A DNA stretch of 64,000 nucleotides, taken from assembly GCA_040219575.1 (NCBI GenBank), contig JAVJSD010000064.1, forward strand, positions 124,001 to 188,000. The letters run 5' to 3'. The notes below the pieces were generated by a model. It ran no database searches, had not been told where the DNA came from, and worked only from the letters and a program-made list of their open reading frames with translations. The translations under genes and the position numbers were made by a program. This document shows positions 38,157 through 46,455 of the stretch, in pieces (the first letter of the stretch is position 1; every line of letters begins with the position of its first letter). The stretch comes from JAVJSD01 sp040219575. GTDB taxonomy: Bacteria; Planctomycetota; Planctomycetia; Pirellulales; Pirellulaceae.

Positions 38157-39590
38157 ATGAGAATGCTTTCCATCGCCTTCGCACTCCTCCTCGTCGCCTT
38201 GCCATCATTTGCTGCGACTGCGGAGCCAAAGCCGAAAACCAACTTCGTCTTCTTCCTGGTCGACGATCTTGGTTGGGCCGACGTCGGCCGTTTCGGCGCC
38301 CAGTTTTACGAAACGCCGAACATCGACGCCCTGTCCGCCTCCGGCATGCGGTTCACCAATGGCTACGCCGCCTGCCCCGTCTGTTCGCCGACGCGGGCCA
38401 GCATCATGACCGGCCGGCATCCCGTGCGGGTCGACATCACCGACTGGATTCCCGGCCAGAACGCCACGGGCCGCAAAGGAACCAAGTTCCAACACGTCGC
38501 CGATCGCGACAATCTGGCGCTCGAAGAAACGACGATCGCCGAGGCGCTGAAAGAACACGGCTACCAGACCTTCTTCGCCGGCAAGTGGCATCTGGGCGGC
38601 CAAGGCCACTGGCCGACCGACCAGGGCTTCGACATCAACATCGGCGGCTGCGATCGCGGTTCTCCTCCCGGTGGATACTACGCGCCTTGGAACAACCCGA
38701 ACCTAAAGGCCGAGAAGGAAGACGAGTACCTTACGGAGCGGCTGACCGAAGAGTCAATCAAGTTTCTCGACGAGCGTGACAAGGACAAGCCGTTCTTGCT
38801 GTACCTGTCGTACTACAACGTCCACACGCCGATCACGCCCTACAAGAAGCGGATCGAGCACTTCACGTCGAAGGCGAATGAAATGTTCGATTCGCCCACG
38901 CCCGCGATCACCGAACACGACGGACAGTCGCGGGCCCGACAGGACAATCCGCAATACGCCTCGATGATCGCCGCCGTCGACCGCAGCGTGGGCGAAGTCC
39001 TCATCGAACTCGTATCGCTCGGCCTGGGCGACGACACGGTGGTGTTCTTCTTCTCCGACAACGGCGGGCTGTGCACCAAGCCGACGCCGGGGCCGACTTC
39101 GAATCTGCCGCTGCGGGCCGGCAAGGGCTGGCTGTATGAAGGGGGCGTCCGCGAGCCGATGATCGTCCGCGCGCCCGGCGTCACCGAACCCGGCAGCGTG
39201 TGCGATACGCCCGTGGTAAGCATGGATTTTTTTCCCACGATGCTTGAACTGGCCGGATTGCCCGCCATGCCGAAACAGCACGCCGACGGCGTCAGCATCA
39301 CGCCGCTGCTGGCCGGAAAGCAGGATGCCTTGAAGGATCGCACGTTCTACTGGCACTACCCACATTATCACGGTTCGACTTGGAAGCCCGGCGCCTCGAT
39401 CCGCGACGGCGATTGGAAGTTGATCGAGTTCTACCATGACGACGACGTCGAACTGTACAACCTGGCGGACGATCCGGGCGAGCAACACGACCTGAGCCAA
39501 CCGAATCCCGCCAAGGCCAAAGAACTGCTCGCCAAACTGCACGCCTGGCAGAAGCAACTCGGCGCCAAAATGCCGCAGCCCGTCAACTGA
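38157..39590 (+). CDS. Type I (formylglycine) sulfatase, exported (second)
   Basis: 477 residues with a signal peptide (MLSIAFALLLVALPSFAATA). Metal site VFFLVDDLGWADVG; active-site motif C76-S-P-T-R; FAGKWHLGG; LLYLSYYNVHTPI; FFFSDNGGLCTK. The C-terminal part reads YHDDDVELYNLADDPGEQHDL in two stretches, typical of sulfatases. It hydrolyses sulfate esters once the Cys is converted to formylglycine. It differs in length and sequence from the copy at 18427-19824, so the two are distant paralogues. The gene is followed at once by hairpin repeats. Confidence 0.94.
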   Translation: MRMLSIAFALLLVALPSFAATAEPKPKTNFVFFLVDDLGWADVGRFGAQFYETPNIDALSASGMRFTNGYAACPVCSPTRASIMTGRHPVRVDITDWIPGQNATGRKGTKFQHVADRDNLALEETTIAEALKEHGYQTFFAGKWHLGGQGHWPTDQGFDINIGGCDRGSPPGGYYAPWNNPNLKAEKEDEYLTERLTEESIKFLDERDKDKPFLLYLSYYNVHTPITPYKKRIEHFTSKANEMFDSPTPAITEHDGQSRARQDNPQYASMIAAVDRSVGEVLIELVSLGLGDDTVVFFFSDNGGLCTKPTPGPTSNLPLRAGKGWLYEGGVREPMIVRAPGVTEPGSVCDTPVVSMDFFPTMLELAGLPAMPKQHADGVSITPLLAGKQDALKDRTFYWHYPHYHGSTWKPGASIRDGDWKLIEFYHDDDVELYNLADDPGEQHDLSQPNPAKAKELLAKLHAWQKQLGAKMPQPVN

Positions 39591-39591
39591 A

Positions 39592-39692
39592 GTAGGGCAG
39601 GCTTCCAGCCTGCCAATCTCGCCAATCCAAGGTTGCTATGCCCAAGGATGCTCTACTTTCAACGATTCTGGCAGGCTGGAAGCCTGCCCTAC
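39592..39692. repeat. Pair of GGCAGGCT hairpins forming a 24-nt inverted repeat
   Basis: 39592-39615 and 39669-39692 are perfect reverse complements over 24 nt. Each also folds alone (GGCAGGCT-TCC-AGCCTGCC). It starts one base after the sulfatase stop codon. Confidence 0.92.
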
Positions 39693-39713
39693 GGACTTCA
39701 CGCCTGCCAACAT

Positions 39714-39737
39714 ACGACGGACGTCGACGTCCGTCGT
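39714..39737. repeat. Perfect 24-nt palindrome of the GACGGAC family
   Basis: ACGACGGACGTC is followed directly by its reverse complement. It lies 33 bp before the next start codon, so it could also affect that gene's leader. Confidence 0.85.
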
Positions 39738-39769
39738 GCATCCTCTGAACCATCCCACCGAAACCCGCC

Positions 39770-41185
39770 ATGCCTGTTGCCTACCGCCTCGTCGCCCTTG
39801 TCGCGTCACTGATCGTCACGCCGCACCTGCTCGCCGATTCCTGGCCGCAGTTCCGCGGCCCGAACGCCGCCGGTGTTTCGCGCGAAGAGCAACCGCTCCC
39901 GGTCGAGATCGGTCCGGAGAAGAACGTCGTATGGAAGATAGCACTCGCCAAGGGCCACTCCTCGCCAGTAGTGGCCGCGGGCCGGGTGTTTGTGACGGCG
40001 CTCGACGACAAACAACTCGTCACGATCGGCCTCGACGCGAAGGACGGACGTGAGCTTTGGCGGCGCGTCGCTCCCTACGACAAGCTCGAATCGGTCCACT
40101 CGGTGGGAAGCCCCGCCACGTCGAGCGTCGCCACCGACGGCGATCGCGTGTACAGCTTCTTCGGCTCCAGCGGACTGTACTGCTACTCGCTCGACGGCGA
40201 GCAGATCTGGAGTCGGCGGCTCGGCCCGTTCAACAACCAGTTCGGCGCAATGTCGTCGCCCGTGCTGGCCGGCGACAAGCTGCTGATGATCCAGGATCAC
40301 GACACCGGTTCGCACCTCGAAGCGAGAGACAAACTCTCGGGTGAAGTCTTGTGGCGCGTCGAGCGGCCCAACATGCGGCGCAACTACTCCACGCCCGTCA
40401 TCTGGGAGGTCGACGGCCGGCGGCAGGTGGTGGTCTCCGGCACCGCCCATGTGATGGGCTACGATCTGGAGAACGGCGAGTTGCTGTGGCAAGTGGCGGG
40501 TATTTGCCGGGTCGTGAGCAATACGCCCGTCGTCGGCGAAGACGGTCGGCTGTACGTGGCGGCGACCGGCGGCGGCGAAACGCCCCCTCAACCGTCGTTC
40601 GACGAACTGCTGGCCGGAAAGGACGCCAACAAGAACGGCGCCCTCGAGGCTGGCGAATTGCCGTCGAGCCCGATCAAGGGATTCTTCGTGCAGTTCGACC
40701 GCGATGCGAATGGTTCGCTCGATCGCGAGGAATACGAAACCATCCGCGAAATCTTCAGCCTCTCGCGGAGCGTGGCGCTGGCGATTCGCCCCGGCGGCCG
40801 TGGCGACGTGACCGACACGCACGTCGAATGGGACTACGACCGTTCGATCTGCCGCAATTCCTCCCCGCTGCTGGCAGGCGGTGTGCTGTTCTTCGTGAAG
40901 GACGGCGGCATCCTCACCTCGCTCGACGCGAAGACCGGCGAGGTGGGCCGGCAGGCGCGGCTCTCGGGCACGGGCAAGTACTTCAGTTCTCCGATCTCGG
41001 GCGACGGCAAGGTTTACCTGCTGAGCGACCGCGGCGAGTTGAGCGTCGTCTCGGCGGAGCTTGACTGGAAGCAACTTGCCGAAGCCGACTTCGGCGAAGA
41101 CGCATACGCCACGCCCGCTATCTCCGATGGCAAGATCTACCTCCGCACGGTGGAAAGTATGTACTGCTTCGGCATTGCTGAATAA
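39770..41185 (+). CDS. PQQ-binding-like beta-propeller protein with EF-hand pair, exported
   Basis: 471 residues with a signal peptide (LVALVASLIVTPHLLA). It starts WPQFRGPNAAGVSREEQ like its paralogue at 22902-24146. Propeller blades show IGLDAKDGRELWRR, YSLDGEQIWSR, YDLENGELLWQV and TSLDAKTGEVG. Between blades, around residues 282-325, two EF-hand-like loops are inserted (DANKNGALEAGE and DRDANGSLDREE), which should bind calcium. The role is not known; calcium-stabilised assembly is a guess. The downstream gap holds another copy of the ~120-bp repeat. Confidence 0.88.
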   Translation: MPVAYRLVALVASLIVTPHLLADSWPQFRGPNAAGVSREEQPLPVEIGPEKNVVWKIALAKGHSSPVVAAGRVFVTALDDKQLVTIGLDAKDGRELWRRVAPYDKLESVHSVGSPATSSVATDGDRVYSFFGSSGLYCYSLDGEQIWSRRLGPFNNQFGAMSSPVLAGDKLLMIQDHDTGSHLEARDKLSGEVLWRVERPNMRRNYSTPVIWEVDGRRQVVVSGTAHVMGYDLENGELLWQVAGICRVVSNTPVVGEDGRLYVAATGGGETPPQPSFDELLAGKDANKNGALEAGELPSSPIKGFFVQFDRDANGSLDREEYETIREIFSLSRSVALAIRPGGRGDVTDTHVEWDYDRSICRNSSPLLAGGVLFFVKDGGILTSLDAKTGEVGRQARLSGTGKYFSSPISGDGKVYLLSDRGELSVVSAELDWKQLAEADFGEDAYATPAISDGKIYLRTVESMYCFGIAE

Positions 41186-41206
41186 GGGAGTCGCCATGCT
41201 CGCCGC

Positions 41207-41326
41207 AGGCCGAAACAAGCCGTGCGCAGTTCCGGCAGTTCCCAACCGCAGCCTGAACCAAAACTCGCGGACGCCCTTCAACGTTTCCGCGCCCCCTGCC
41301 GCAGCGCCCTGCGGTTGTTTCGGCCT
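41207..41326 (+). repeat. ~120-bp dispersed repeat, copy C
   Basis: It starts AGGCCGAAACAAGCCGTGCG and ends GCGGTTGTTTCGGCCT, so the ends are complementary (AGGCCGAAACAA.CCG). It aligns along its length with copy A at 24200-24316 in reverse. Both follow PQQ propeller genes. The 12-mer GGAGTCGCCATG flanks it at 41187-41198 and 41339-41350. Confidence 0.75.
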
Positions 41327-41347
41327 ACCCCAAGTGACGGAGTCGCC

Positions 41348-42694
41348 ATGTTCGGTTGGTTCAAACCGTCTTGCCCGGTGGGAACCTGGGAGAAGGCGTG
41401 GATCGAGGTTCAGTTCGCCGCGCTCGTCGAACTCGTTGGATTGCCGCGTCTGCTGGCGGTGGAGATGCTGCTGCCGACGCGGGAGTACTTTCCCGACGCG
41501 CTGACTCCTCCGCCGCACGACGCGAACACATTCCTGGCGAACGTTCGCAACTACCTGCAGCTCGACGTGGGCGATGTCGGCCTGCGGATTCTCGACGAAG
41601 AGCGACAGGTGTGGGACGCCACCCGCGAAGACGTGCTGTGGGACGAACCAGTCGTCCGGATTGCGCAGTCGGCGCTGCACGACGCAGAGGCCTTGGTCTC
41701 GGCAATCGCCTGTGAACTGTCGCGCATCTACCTGGCGCAGCGCGGCGTGTATTCCGAGCGCGACGCCGACGCCCTGTGGGCGGCGGAGTTGTTGGCGGTG
41801 GTGCTGGGAGCAGGTGTGTTCGTCGCCAACGCCGCCATCGTGGAAGAACCCGTCGACTCGACGTCGCTGTGGCGATCGTCGCAGATGCGGCGTCGCGGTT
41901 ACTTGCCGGCTCGAATGGTCGGATACGCGCTGGCGTTGTTCGCCTGGGCCCGCGAGGAGCGGCCGACATGGTCGACCTACTTGCGGCTCGATGCGGCCTC
42001 GGCGGCGCGCGATGGTTGGCGGTATCTTCGCAGCACGCGGGACTCCCTCTTCACACCAGGCCTGGCATCCGTTGCGTCGGCGGAACGGCCTATCGACGCG
42101 TTGCTCAACGACCTCGCACGAGGCACTCCCGCGCGGCGATTGGCGGCCTTGTGGTCGATCGGCGAGCAGGCGGAATCCGCGTCGTCCGCCCATGACGCGG
42201 TCATCGCGGGCGCCGGCGATGACGACGTCGCGGTGCGCGACGAGGCGCTGCGCGTGTTGACGGTCCTGGGCGTCCAATCATCAGCCGCCGAAGAGGCGGT
42301 CTTACGCGGCTTGCGCGACGAAAGCGAGAGCGTTCGGGCCACGGCCGCCCATGCCGCCGCCTCGCTGTTTCCCGAGAGCAGCGCGCTGATCGAAGAATTA
42401 TCGTTTCTGCTGGAGGACGAAAGCGGAGAAGTAACCTGCGGCGCAGCGTTGGCGCTAGGCCGCTACGGACGACGGGCCGCGCCCCATCTCGACCGCATGC
42501 TGAACACGCTGAAGCGAGGCATCGTCACCTGCCACGAGCCGATCACCGCCGCCGCCTGCGGCGCGCTGCTCGCCATCGCCGCCGATCCCACCCTTTGCAT
42601 CTGCCAGCGGTTCGGCGAAGACCCGGAAATGCTCGACACGGCGATTCGCGAACTGCGGAAGTATGGCCCGAGCGACGAACCTGCGATAGATTGA
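41348..42694 (+). CDS. HEAT-repeat protein of unknown function
   Basis: 448 residues from the ATG at 41348, with GGAG at 5 bases. The N-terminal half (~1-230) is an unrecognised domain, without signal peptide, starting GWFKPSCPVGTWEKAWIE. Its middle contains HDAEALVSAIACELSRIYL, reminiscent of conserved planctomycete hypotheticals. The C-terminal half is built of HEAT-like helix pairs: RLAALWSIGEQAESA, VAVRDEALRVLTVLG, ESVRATAAHAAASLF, and GEVTCGAALALGRYGRRAAPHL. HEAT solenoids bind proteins, and the partner is unknown. The J-like/GYF_2 gene follows closely. Confidence 0.75.
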   Translation: MFGWFKPSCPVGTWEKAWIEVQFAALVELVGLPRLLAVEMLLPTREYFPDALTPPPHDANTFLANVRNYLQLDVGDVGLRILDEERQVWDATREDVLWDEPVVRIAQSALHDAEALVSAIACELSRIYLAQRGVYSERDADALWAAELLAVVLGAGVFVANAAIVEEPVDSTSLWRSSQMRRRGYLPARMVGYALALFAWAREERPTWSTYLRLDAASAARDGWRYLRSTRDSLFTPGLASVASAERPIDALLNDLARGTPARRLAALWSIGEQAESASSAHDAVIAGAGDDDVAVRDEALRVLTVLGVQSSAAEEAVLRGLRDESESVRATAAHAAASLFPESSALIEELSFLLEDESGEVTCGAALALGRYGRRAAPHLDRMLNTLKRGIVTCHEPITAAACGALLAIAADPTLCICQRFGEDPEMLDTAIRELRKYGPSDEPAID

Positions 42695-42756
42695 GCAGAG
42701 CGGGAGCCTCGACTCCAACCTTCGCGACGTGCAGCACACTCCCAGGCGGGGACACC

Positions 42757-43740
42757 TTGGACGCGTTCGATCCGTATTACAAATGGTTGGGCATCCCTCC
42801 GGAGGAGCAGCCGCCGAACCACTATCGATTACTGGGACTGCGGATCTTCGAGCAGGATAGCGACGTCATCGAATCGGCCGCCGAACAGCGGATGATGTTG
42901 TTGCGCAGCCGTCAGAGCGGACCCAACGCCTCCGCCTGTCAGCGGCTGCTCAACGAAATCGCCGCGGCCATGAACTGCCTGCTCGACCGCGAGACGCGCA
43001 CGCAATACAACGCCGGCCTGCAAGGCGACACGAACGAACGCGCCCTTGCGCCGCCCACCTCCGCTCCCGGTTCGGCGATTCCCTTGCCGACTTCGCCCTC
43101 GCCCGACTCACAGACGCCCGACTCACAGACGCCCAGCTCGCAGTCGGCCAGTTCGCAGTCGGCCGAAGTGTTTGAGGTCGAGCAACCGGTCGCCTCGGCC
43201 GCGCCCGCCATCTCACCGCCCGAAGTATTTCGCTCCAGCCCTCCACCCGTGCCGCCGCCGATTCCGACCGTGGCGGCGCCTCCGCGTGAAACGGACGACG
43301 ACATCGTCGACGCGGTCGGCGCGGCGCCGCCGGTCCACTCCTCGTCGCCCGACTCCTGGCACGTGCAAACACCCGACGGCAGCTACTGGGGCCCCGCCTC
43401 GCGCGACGAACTGGACGCCTGGGCGGCGGAAGGCCGCATCGCGCCGGGCAGCTACTTGCTTCCGACGGGATCCGACGAGTGGATCGACGCCGGGCGGATT
43501 CTGCACTTGCAGCAAACGGCGACGCCCGCGCCGCAGCCCTACCAGCACCGGCAACACGGCGGCGGATTCCAGTGCCCCCACTGCGGCGCCCCGGGGCCGC
43601 CGCTGGTCCAAAACGTCATCTCCGGCGCCGGTTGGGCGGTGTTCGTCGTGCTGTTGATCTTCCTCTGTCCGCTCTGTTTTCTTGGCCTGTTGATCACCGA
43701 ACCGCGACGAAAGTGCTCGCACTGCGGCTATCCGGTGTAG
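42757..43740 (+). CDS. Planctomycete J-like/GYF_2 membrane protein with zinc ribbons
   Basis: 327 residues from a TTG at 42757; no ATG or GTG fits, and AGGCGGGG lies just upstream. Residues 4-90 are the planctomycete-type domain FDPYYKWLGIPPEEQPPNHY...RLLNEIAAAMNCLLD, which resembles a J-domain helix bundle. A Pro/Ser linker follows with 15-bp DNA repeats (43105-43164). Then a GYF_2 domain (WHVQTPDGSYWGPASRDEL), a first CPHCG, one hydrophobic helix (GWAVFVVLLIFLCPLCFLGLL) and a second zinc-ribbon half CSHCGYPV. It is probably a membrane-anchored adaptor; function is unknown. The HEAT-protein gene is 62 bp upstream. Confidence 0.75.
   Translation: MDAFDPYYKWLGIPPEEQPPNHYRLLGLRIFEQDSDVIESAAEQRMMLLRSRQSGPNASACQRLLNEIAAAMNCLLDRETRTQYNAGLQGDTNERALAPPTSAPGSAIPLPTSPSPDSQTPDSQTPSSQSASSQSAEVFEVEQPVASAAPAISPPEVFRSSPPPVPPPIPTVAAPPRETDDDIVDAVGAAPPVHSSSPDSWHVQTPDGSYWGPASRDELDAWAAEGRIAPGSYLLPTGSDEWIDAGRILHLQQTATPAPQPYQHRQHGGGFQCPHCGAPGPPLVQNVISGAGWAVFVVLLIFLCPLCFLGLLITEPRRKCSHCGYPV
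43105..43164 (+). repeat. In-frame 15-bp repeats in the J-like/GYF_2 gene
   Basis: GACTCACAGACGCCC occurs twice perfectly (43105-43134), then two related 15-mers ending GCAGTCGGCC (43135-43164). They code Ser/Gln/Pro-rich linker residues. Confidence 0.9.
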
Positions 43741-43839
43741 CGGAAGTCGCCGCGTCGCGTACGATGGACCTGCCGATGATGCGGCTTGTTACCATGAACG
43801 GCTCGAATCGCCCCACGGTCCTTACCCCCGCCTTCGCCC

Positions 43840-44835
43840 ATGCCGCTGCTCGAAGTTCAAAACCTCGTTAAACACTTTCCCAAACGCGGCGGGCTGCTCA
43901 GCCGCGTGATCGCCAAGGTGCACGCGGTCAACGGCGTCTCGTTTCAGATTGAGCGCGGCGAGACGGTGGGAATCGTGGGCGAGTCCGGTTGCGGAAAGTC
44001 GACGCTGGGCAAGACGCTGCTGCGTCTGATCGAACCCACCTCGGGAAGCATCACGTTCAACGGCCAGCCGATCGAGCGTCTCACGCATCATGGACTGATG
44101 CCCTTGCGGCGCGAAATGCAGTTCATCTTTCAAGACCCCTATTCGTCGCTGAACCCGCGGTTCACCGCGGGAGGCATGCTCCGCGAAGTGGTCCGCTTCC
44201 ACAAGATCCGCCCGCCGGAAAAGGTCGACGCGTTTGTCGATCAGTTGATCGCCAAGGTGGGCCTGCGGCCGGAAGCCCGCAACCGCTACCCGCACGAGTT
44301 CTCCGGCGGTCAACGGCAAAGGCTGAACATCGCCCGGGCGCTGGCCGTCGAGCCGCAGTTCATCGTGGCGGACGAACCGGTCTCGGCGCTCGACGTTTCG
44401 ATCCAGGCCCAGATTCTGAATCTGCTGATGGATCTCAAGGACGAATTCCGACTGACGATCCTGTTCATCTCGCACGACCTGAAGGTGGTGCAGCACTTCT
44501 GCGACCGGATGCTGGTGATGTACCTGGGGCACATCGTCGAAGAGCTTCCCTGCGACGACATCCACGGCGAGGCGAAGCACCCCTACACGCAGGCGCTGCT
44601 GGGGGCGAATCCGATCAACGATCCTTCCGAACGACACGAATTGACCGTGCTGGAAGGGGAAGTTCCCAGTCCGTACGACCCGCCGCCCGGCTGCCCCTTC
44701 ACGACGCGCTGCCCGCTGGTCGAGCCGCGCTGTCACGAGCAAATGCCGCCGCTCGAGCCGCTCAGCAAGCGGCACCACTTGGCGTGCTGGCCGGTGATGG
44801 AGAGGGAGCGGGCCGTGGAGGCGGAGGTGAAATGA
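43840..44835 (+). CDS. Oligopeptide-type ABC transporter ATP-binding protein (OppF-like)
   Basis: 331 residues. Walker A GESGCGKSTLGKTLL, Q-loop QFIFQDPYSSLNP, signature FSGGQRQRLNIARAL, Walker B FIVADEPVSALDVS and the switch His in ILFISHDLKVV. The C-terminal oligopeptide extension reads KHPYTQALLGA, with cysteines at CPFTTRCP, RCHE and LACW, the usual four-Cys site of OppD/OppF proteins. It would power uptake of peptides or similar solutes. No OppD, permease or binding protein lies beside it, so it is an orphan here. It converges on the C45 hydrolase gene. Confidence 0.92.
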   Translation: MPLLEVQNLVKHFPKRGGLLSRVIAKVHAVNGVSFQIERGETVGIVGESGCGKSTLGKTLLRLIEPTSGSITFNGQPIERLTHHGLMPLRREMQFIFQDPYSSLNPRFTAGGMLREVVRFHKIRPPEKVDAFVDQLIAKVGLRPEARNRYPHEFSGGQRQRLNIARALAVEPQFIVADEPVSALDVSIQAQILNLLMDLKDEFRLTILFISHDLKVVQHFCDRMLVMYLGHIVEELPCDDIHGEAKHPYTQALLGANPINDPSERHELTVLEGEVPSPYDPPPGCPFTTRCPLVEPRCHEQMPPLEPLSKRHHLACWPVMERERAVEAEVK

Positions 44836-44869
44836 ACGCGACGGGACACGCCGACGGAACGCGTTTCCT

Positions 44870-44981
44870 AAATGACCAATGACCAAGCACCAATGACCAA
44901 TGGAGGCGTTTGACCTCTAAGTTAGTGCGCCGCTCTTCACATTGGACATTGGACATTGGTCTTTGGTCATTTGGAGTTGAC
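44870..44981. repeat. AATGACCAATGACCA inverted-repeat element between convergent genes
   Basis: Copies of AATGACCA on the left (44870-44902) face TTGGACATTGG/TTGGTCATT copies on the right (44941-44972). The right end reads CATTTGGAGTTGAC, which is repeated exactly at the right end of the element at 57005-57178. Confidence 0.8.
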
Positions 44982-45009
44982 CCAGCAGCGCATCACCGCG
45001 CCCCGCCGC

Positions 45010-46146
45010 TCAACGACCCGCCAGCAGCGGCTCAAGGTCGATCTCCACCATCGGCAGCGCCGACGTCGGCGGCTTGCCGAGCGCGAGATGCAACTTGAGC
45101 GACACCGGTTCGAAGATCATCGTCTGCAGCGTCGATTCCCCCTGATTGACCGCGTGCATGGCCCGCTTCACGTCGGCGACGGAGTGCTTCTTGTCTCGGT
45201 CGAGTCGTGAGAAAACATCGAACCGCCAACAGCTCTTGTCGCGGGCCAGCGACTCCGTGCGGAAGTGGTTGGTGCAGGGAAGCAAGCCGTCGGCGGTACG
45301 GCGGACCTCGACCGACTTGGGAGTGATCTCGAGGATCGCGCCTCCCTTGCGGTCACACACCGCCAGGTTCATCCAGGTGGTGCGCTTCACGCCGCGCATC
45401 AGCTTCACGGCCTGTTCGACGGTCTCGCACTCCTCCAGAATGCGGCGATAGCTGAAGCCCAGCGGCACGCCCTCCGGATTGAAGATCTGCGATCCGTCTT
45501 TCGAGGCGTACACGTCGAGGGTGGCCACGGCCAGGCCCTTCTCGTTCATCCCGGAGATCACCGTCACCAGGCCGGGATACCCGATCGAGGCGAACGCGAA
45601 CTTCCCCTTGGGGCGATAGATCGTCAGCAGGTTGTACTTGTCGACCACCCCGAACGAGTCGAAGTCGAAATTTCGGCCGAAGATCGGTCCACCCGCCGCG
45701 CTATTCTGGGGATCGACGATCAGGGCCGAACAACCGCCGATCCGCCTTAGTTCGATCATCGTGTTGGCCACCGACAGCGTTCCCTCGTCGATGCCGGACT
45801 GCCGCACGGTCGCCGCGAACTCCGCCTGGTGATCGCGCGGGGCGTGCCGCATCAGCGAACGGCCCGCGGCGGTGATCAAGGGCCAGGCGGCCTCCGCCCC
45901 GTGCCGCAACATGACGCGCTTGGGCATGTCGGCCAGCGGCGCGATCGCCTCCTTGGTAAGTTCTCCCGTGGCGGCCCCGATCTCTTCCGGCGTTCCCTCC
46001 ACGATCAGCACCGGCACGCCCTCGATGTAGCGCAGTTGGCCGTTGCCGAATCGGCCTTCCCGAAAGGTCTTCTCGGCGGCGCTGAGCGACGCCAGGGGAA
46101 GCAGCGCGACCAGCGCCAGCGCGCCGCAGGACAGGGGGGTGCTCAT
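45010..46146 (-). CDS. C45 family autoproteolytic acyltransferase/hydrolase, exported
   Basis: 378 residues with a signal peptide (LALVALLPLASLSAAEK). Members are Ntn hydrolases that cut their own chain before a Cys; here Cys139 in RRIGGCSAL is the expected new N-terminal nucleophile. Supporting marks: GTPEEIGAATG near the start, GPIFGRNFDFD, SGMNEKGLAVATLD and VPLGFSYRRILEECETVEQAV. Relatives include penicillin acyltransferase and ceramidase-like amidases, so the enzyme probably cleaves an amide bond in the periplasm; the substrate is unknown. It diverges from the small basic protein gene. Confidence 0.87.
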   Translation of the reverse strand: MSTPLSCGALALVALLPLASLSAAEKTFREGRFGNGQLRYIEGVPVLIVEGTPEEIGAATGELTKEAIAPLADMPKRVMLRHGAEAAWPLITAAGRSLMRHAPRDHQAEFAATVRQSGIDEGTLSVANTMIELRRIGGCSALIVDPQNSAAGGPIFGRNFDFDSFGVVDKYNLLTIYRPKGKFAFASIGYPGLVTVISGMNEKGLAVATLDVYASKDGSQIFNPEGVPLGFSYRRILEECETVEQAVKLMRGVKRTTWMNLAVCDRKGGAILEITPKSVEVRRTADGLLPCTNHFRTESLARDKSCWRFDVFSRLDRDKKHSVADVKRAMHAVNQGESTLQTMIFEPVSLKLHLALGKPPTSALPMVEIDLEPLLAGR

Positions 46147-46455
46147 GGTTTCTCTCTGTTCTCAAAGGGGACGACATTCCGCGGCCCGAGCCAGGCCGCT
46201 CGTATCAGTATGGCCGGTTGTGGCGGTTGTGACCACAAGCCGGGCGTGCGGTTCCGGCGTCCGTCGCCGCGCCCGTCAACTTGCCCCAGCAAACCAGGCC
46301 GTTCGATCCGGTCCCTTTGCCATAACCTATCATCTTTCCCAGATGTTGCACTTTGACGTCAAAAGGCACCGATGTCTCCTCTTGTCACACAAGCGATCGC
46401 CTCCCGCCGTATACCGCGTCGCCCGAAACGTCCCCTCCTCTTGGAGTGAAGCTCG
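46147..46455. other. Divergent intergenic region with a palindromic operator candidate
   Basis: 309 bp without a gene. Around 46229-46275, words like ACAAGCCGGGCGTGCGGTTCCGGCG resemble the start of the ~120-bp repeat. TTTGACGTCAAA (46352-46363) is a perfect 12-nt palindrome upstream of the small-protein gene, followed by CTTGT-CAC-ACAAG (46381-46393). No clear -35/-10 pair is visible. Confidence 0.5.
46352..46363. promoter_or_regulatory. Palindrome TTTGACGTCAAA, possible operator
   Basis: A perfect 12-nt dyad ~90 bp upstream of the gene at 46456. The binding factor is unknown; chance occurrence is possible. Confidence 0.3.

Noticed and set aside
44870..44981. Insertion-sequence remnant
   Set aside because: There are inverted repeats but no transposase fragment. 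The element is better placed among the short hairpin families.
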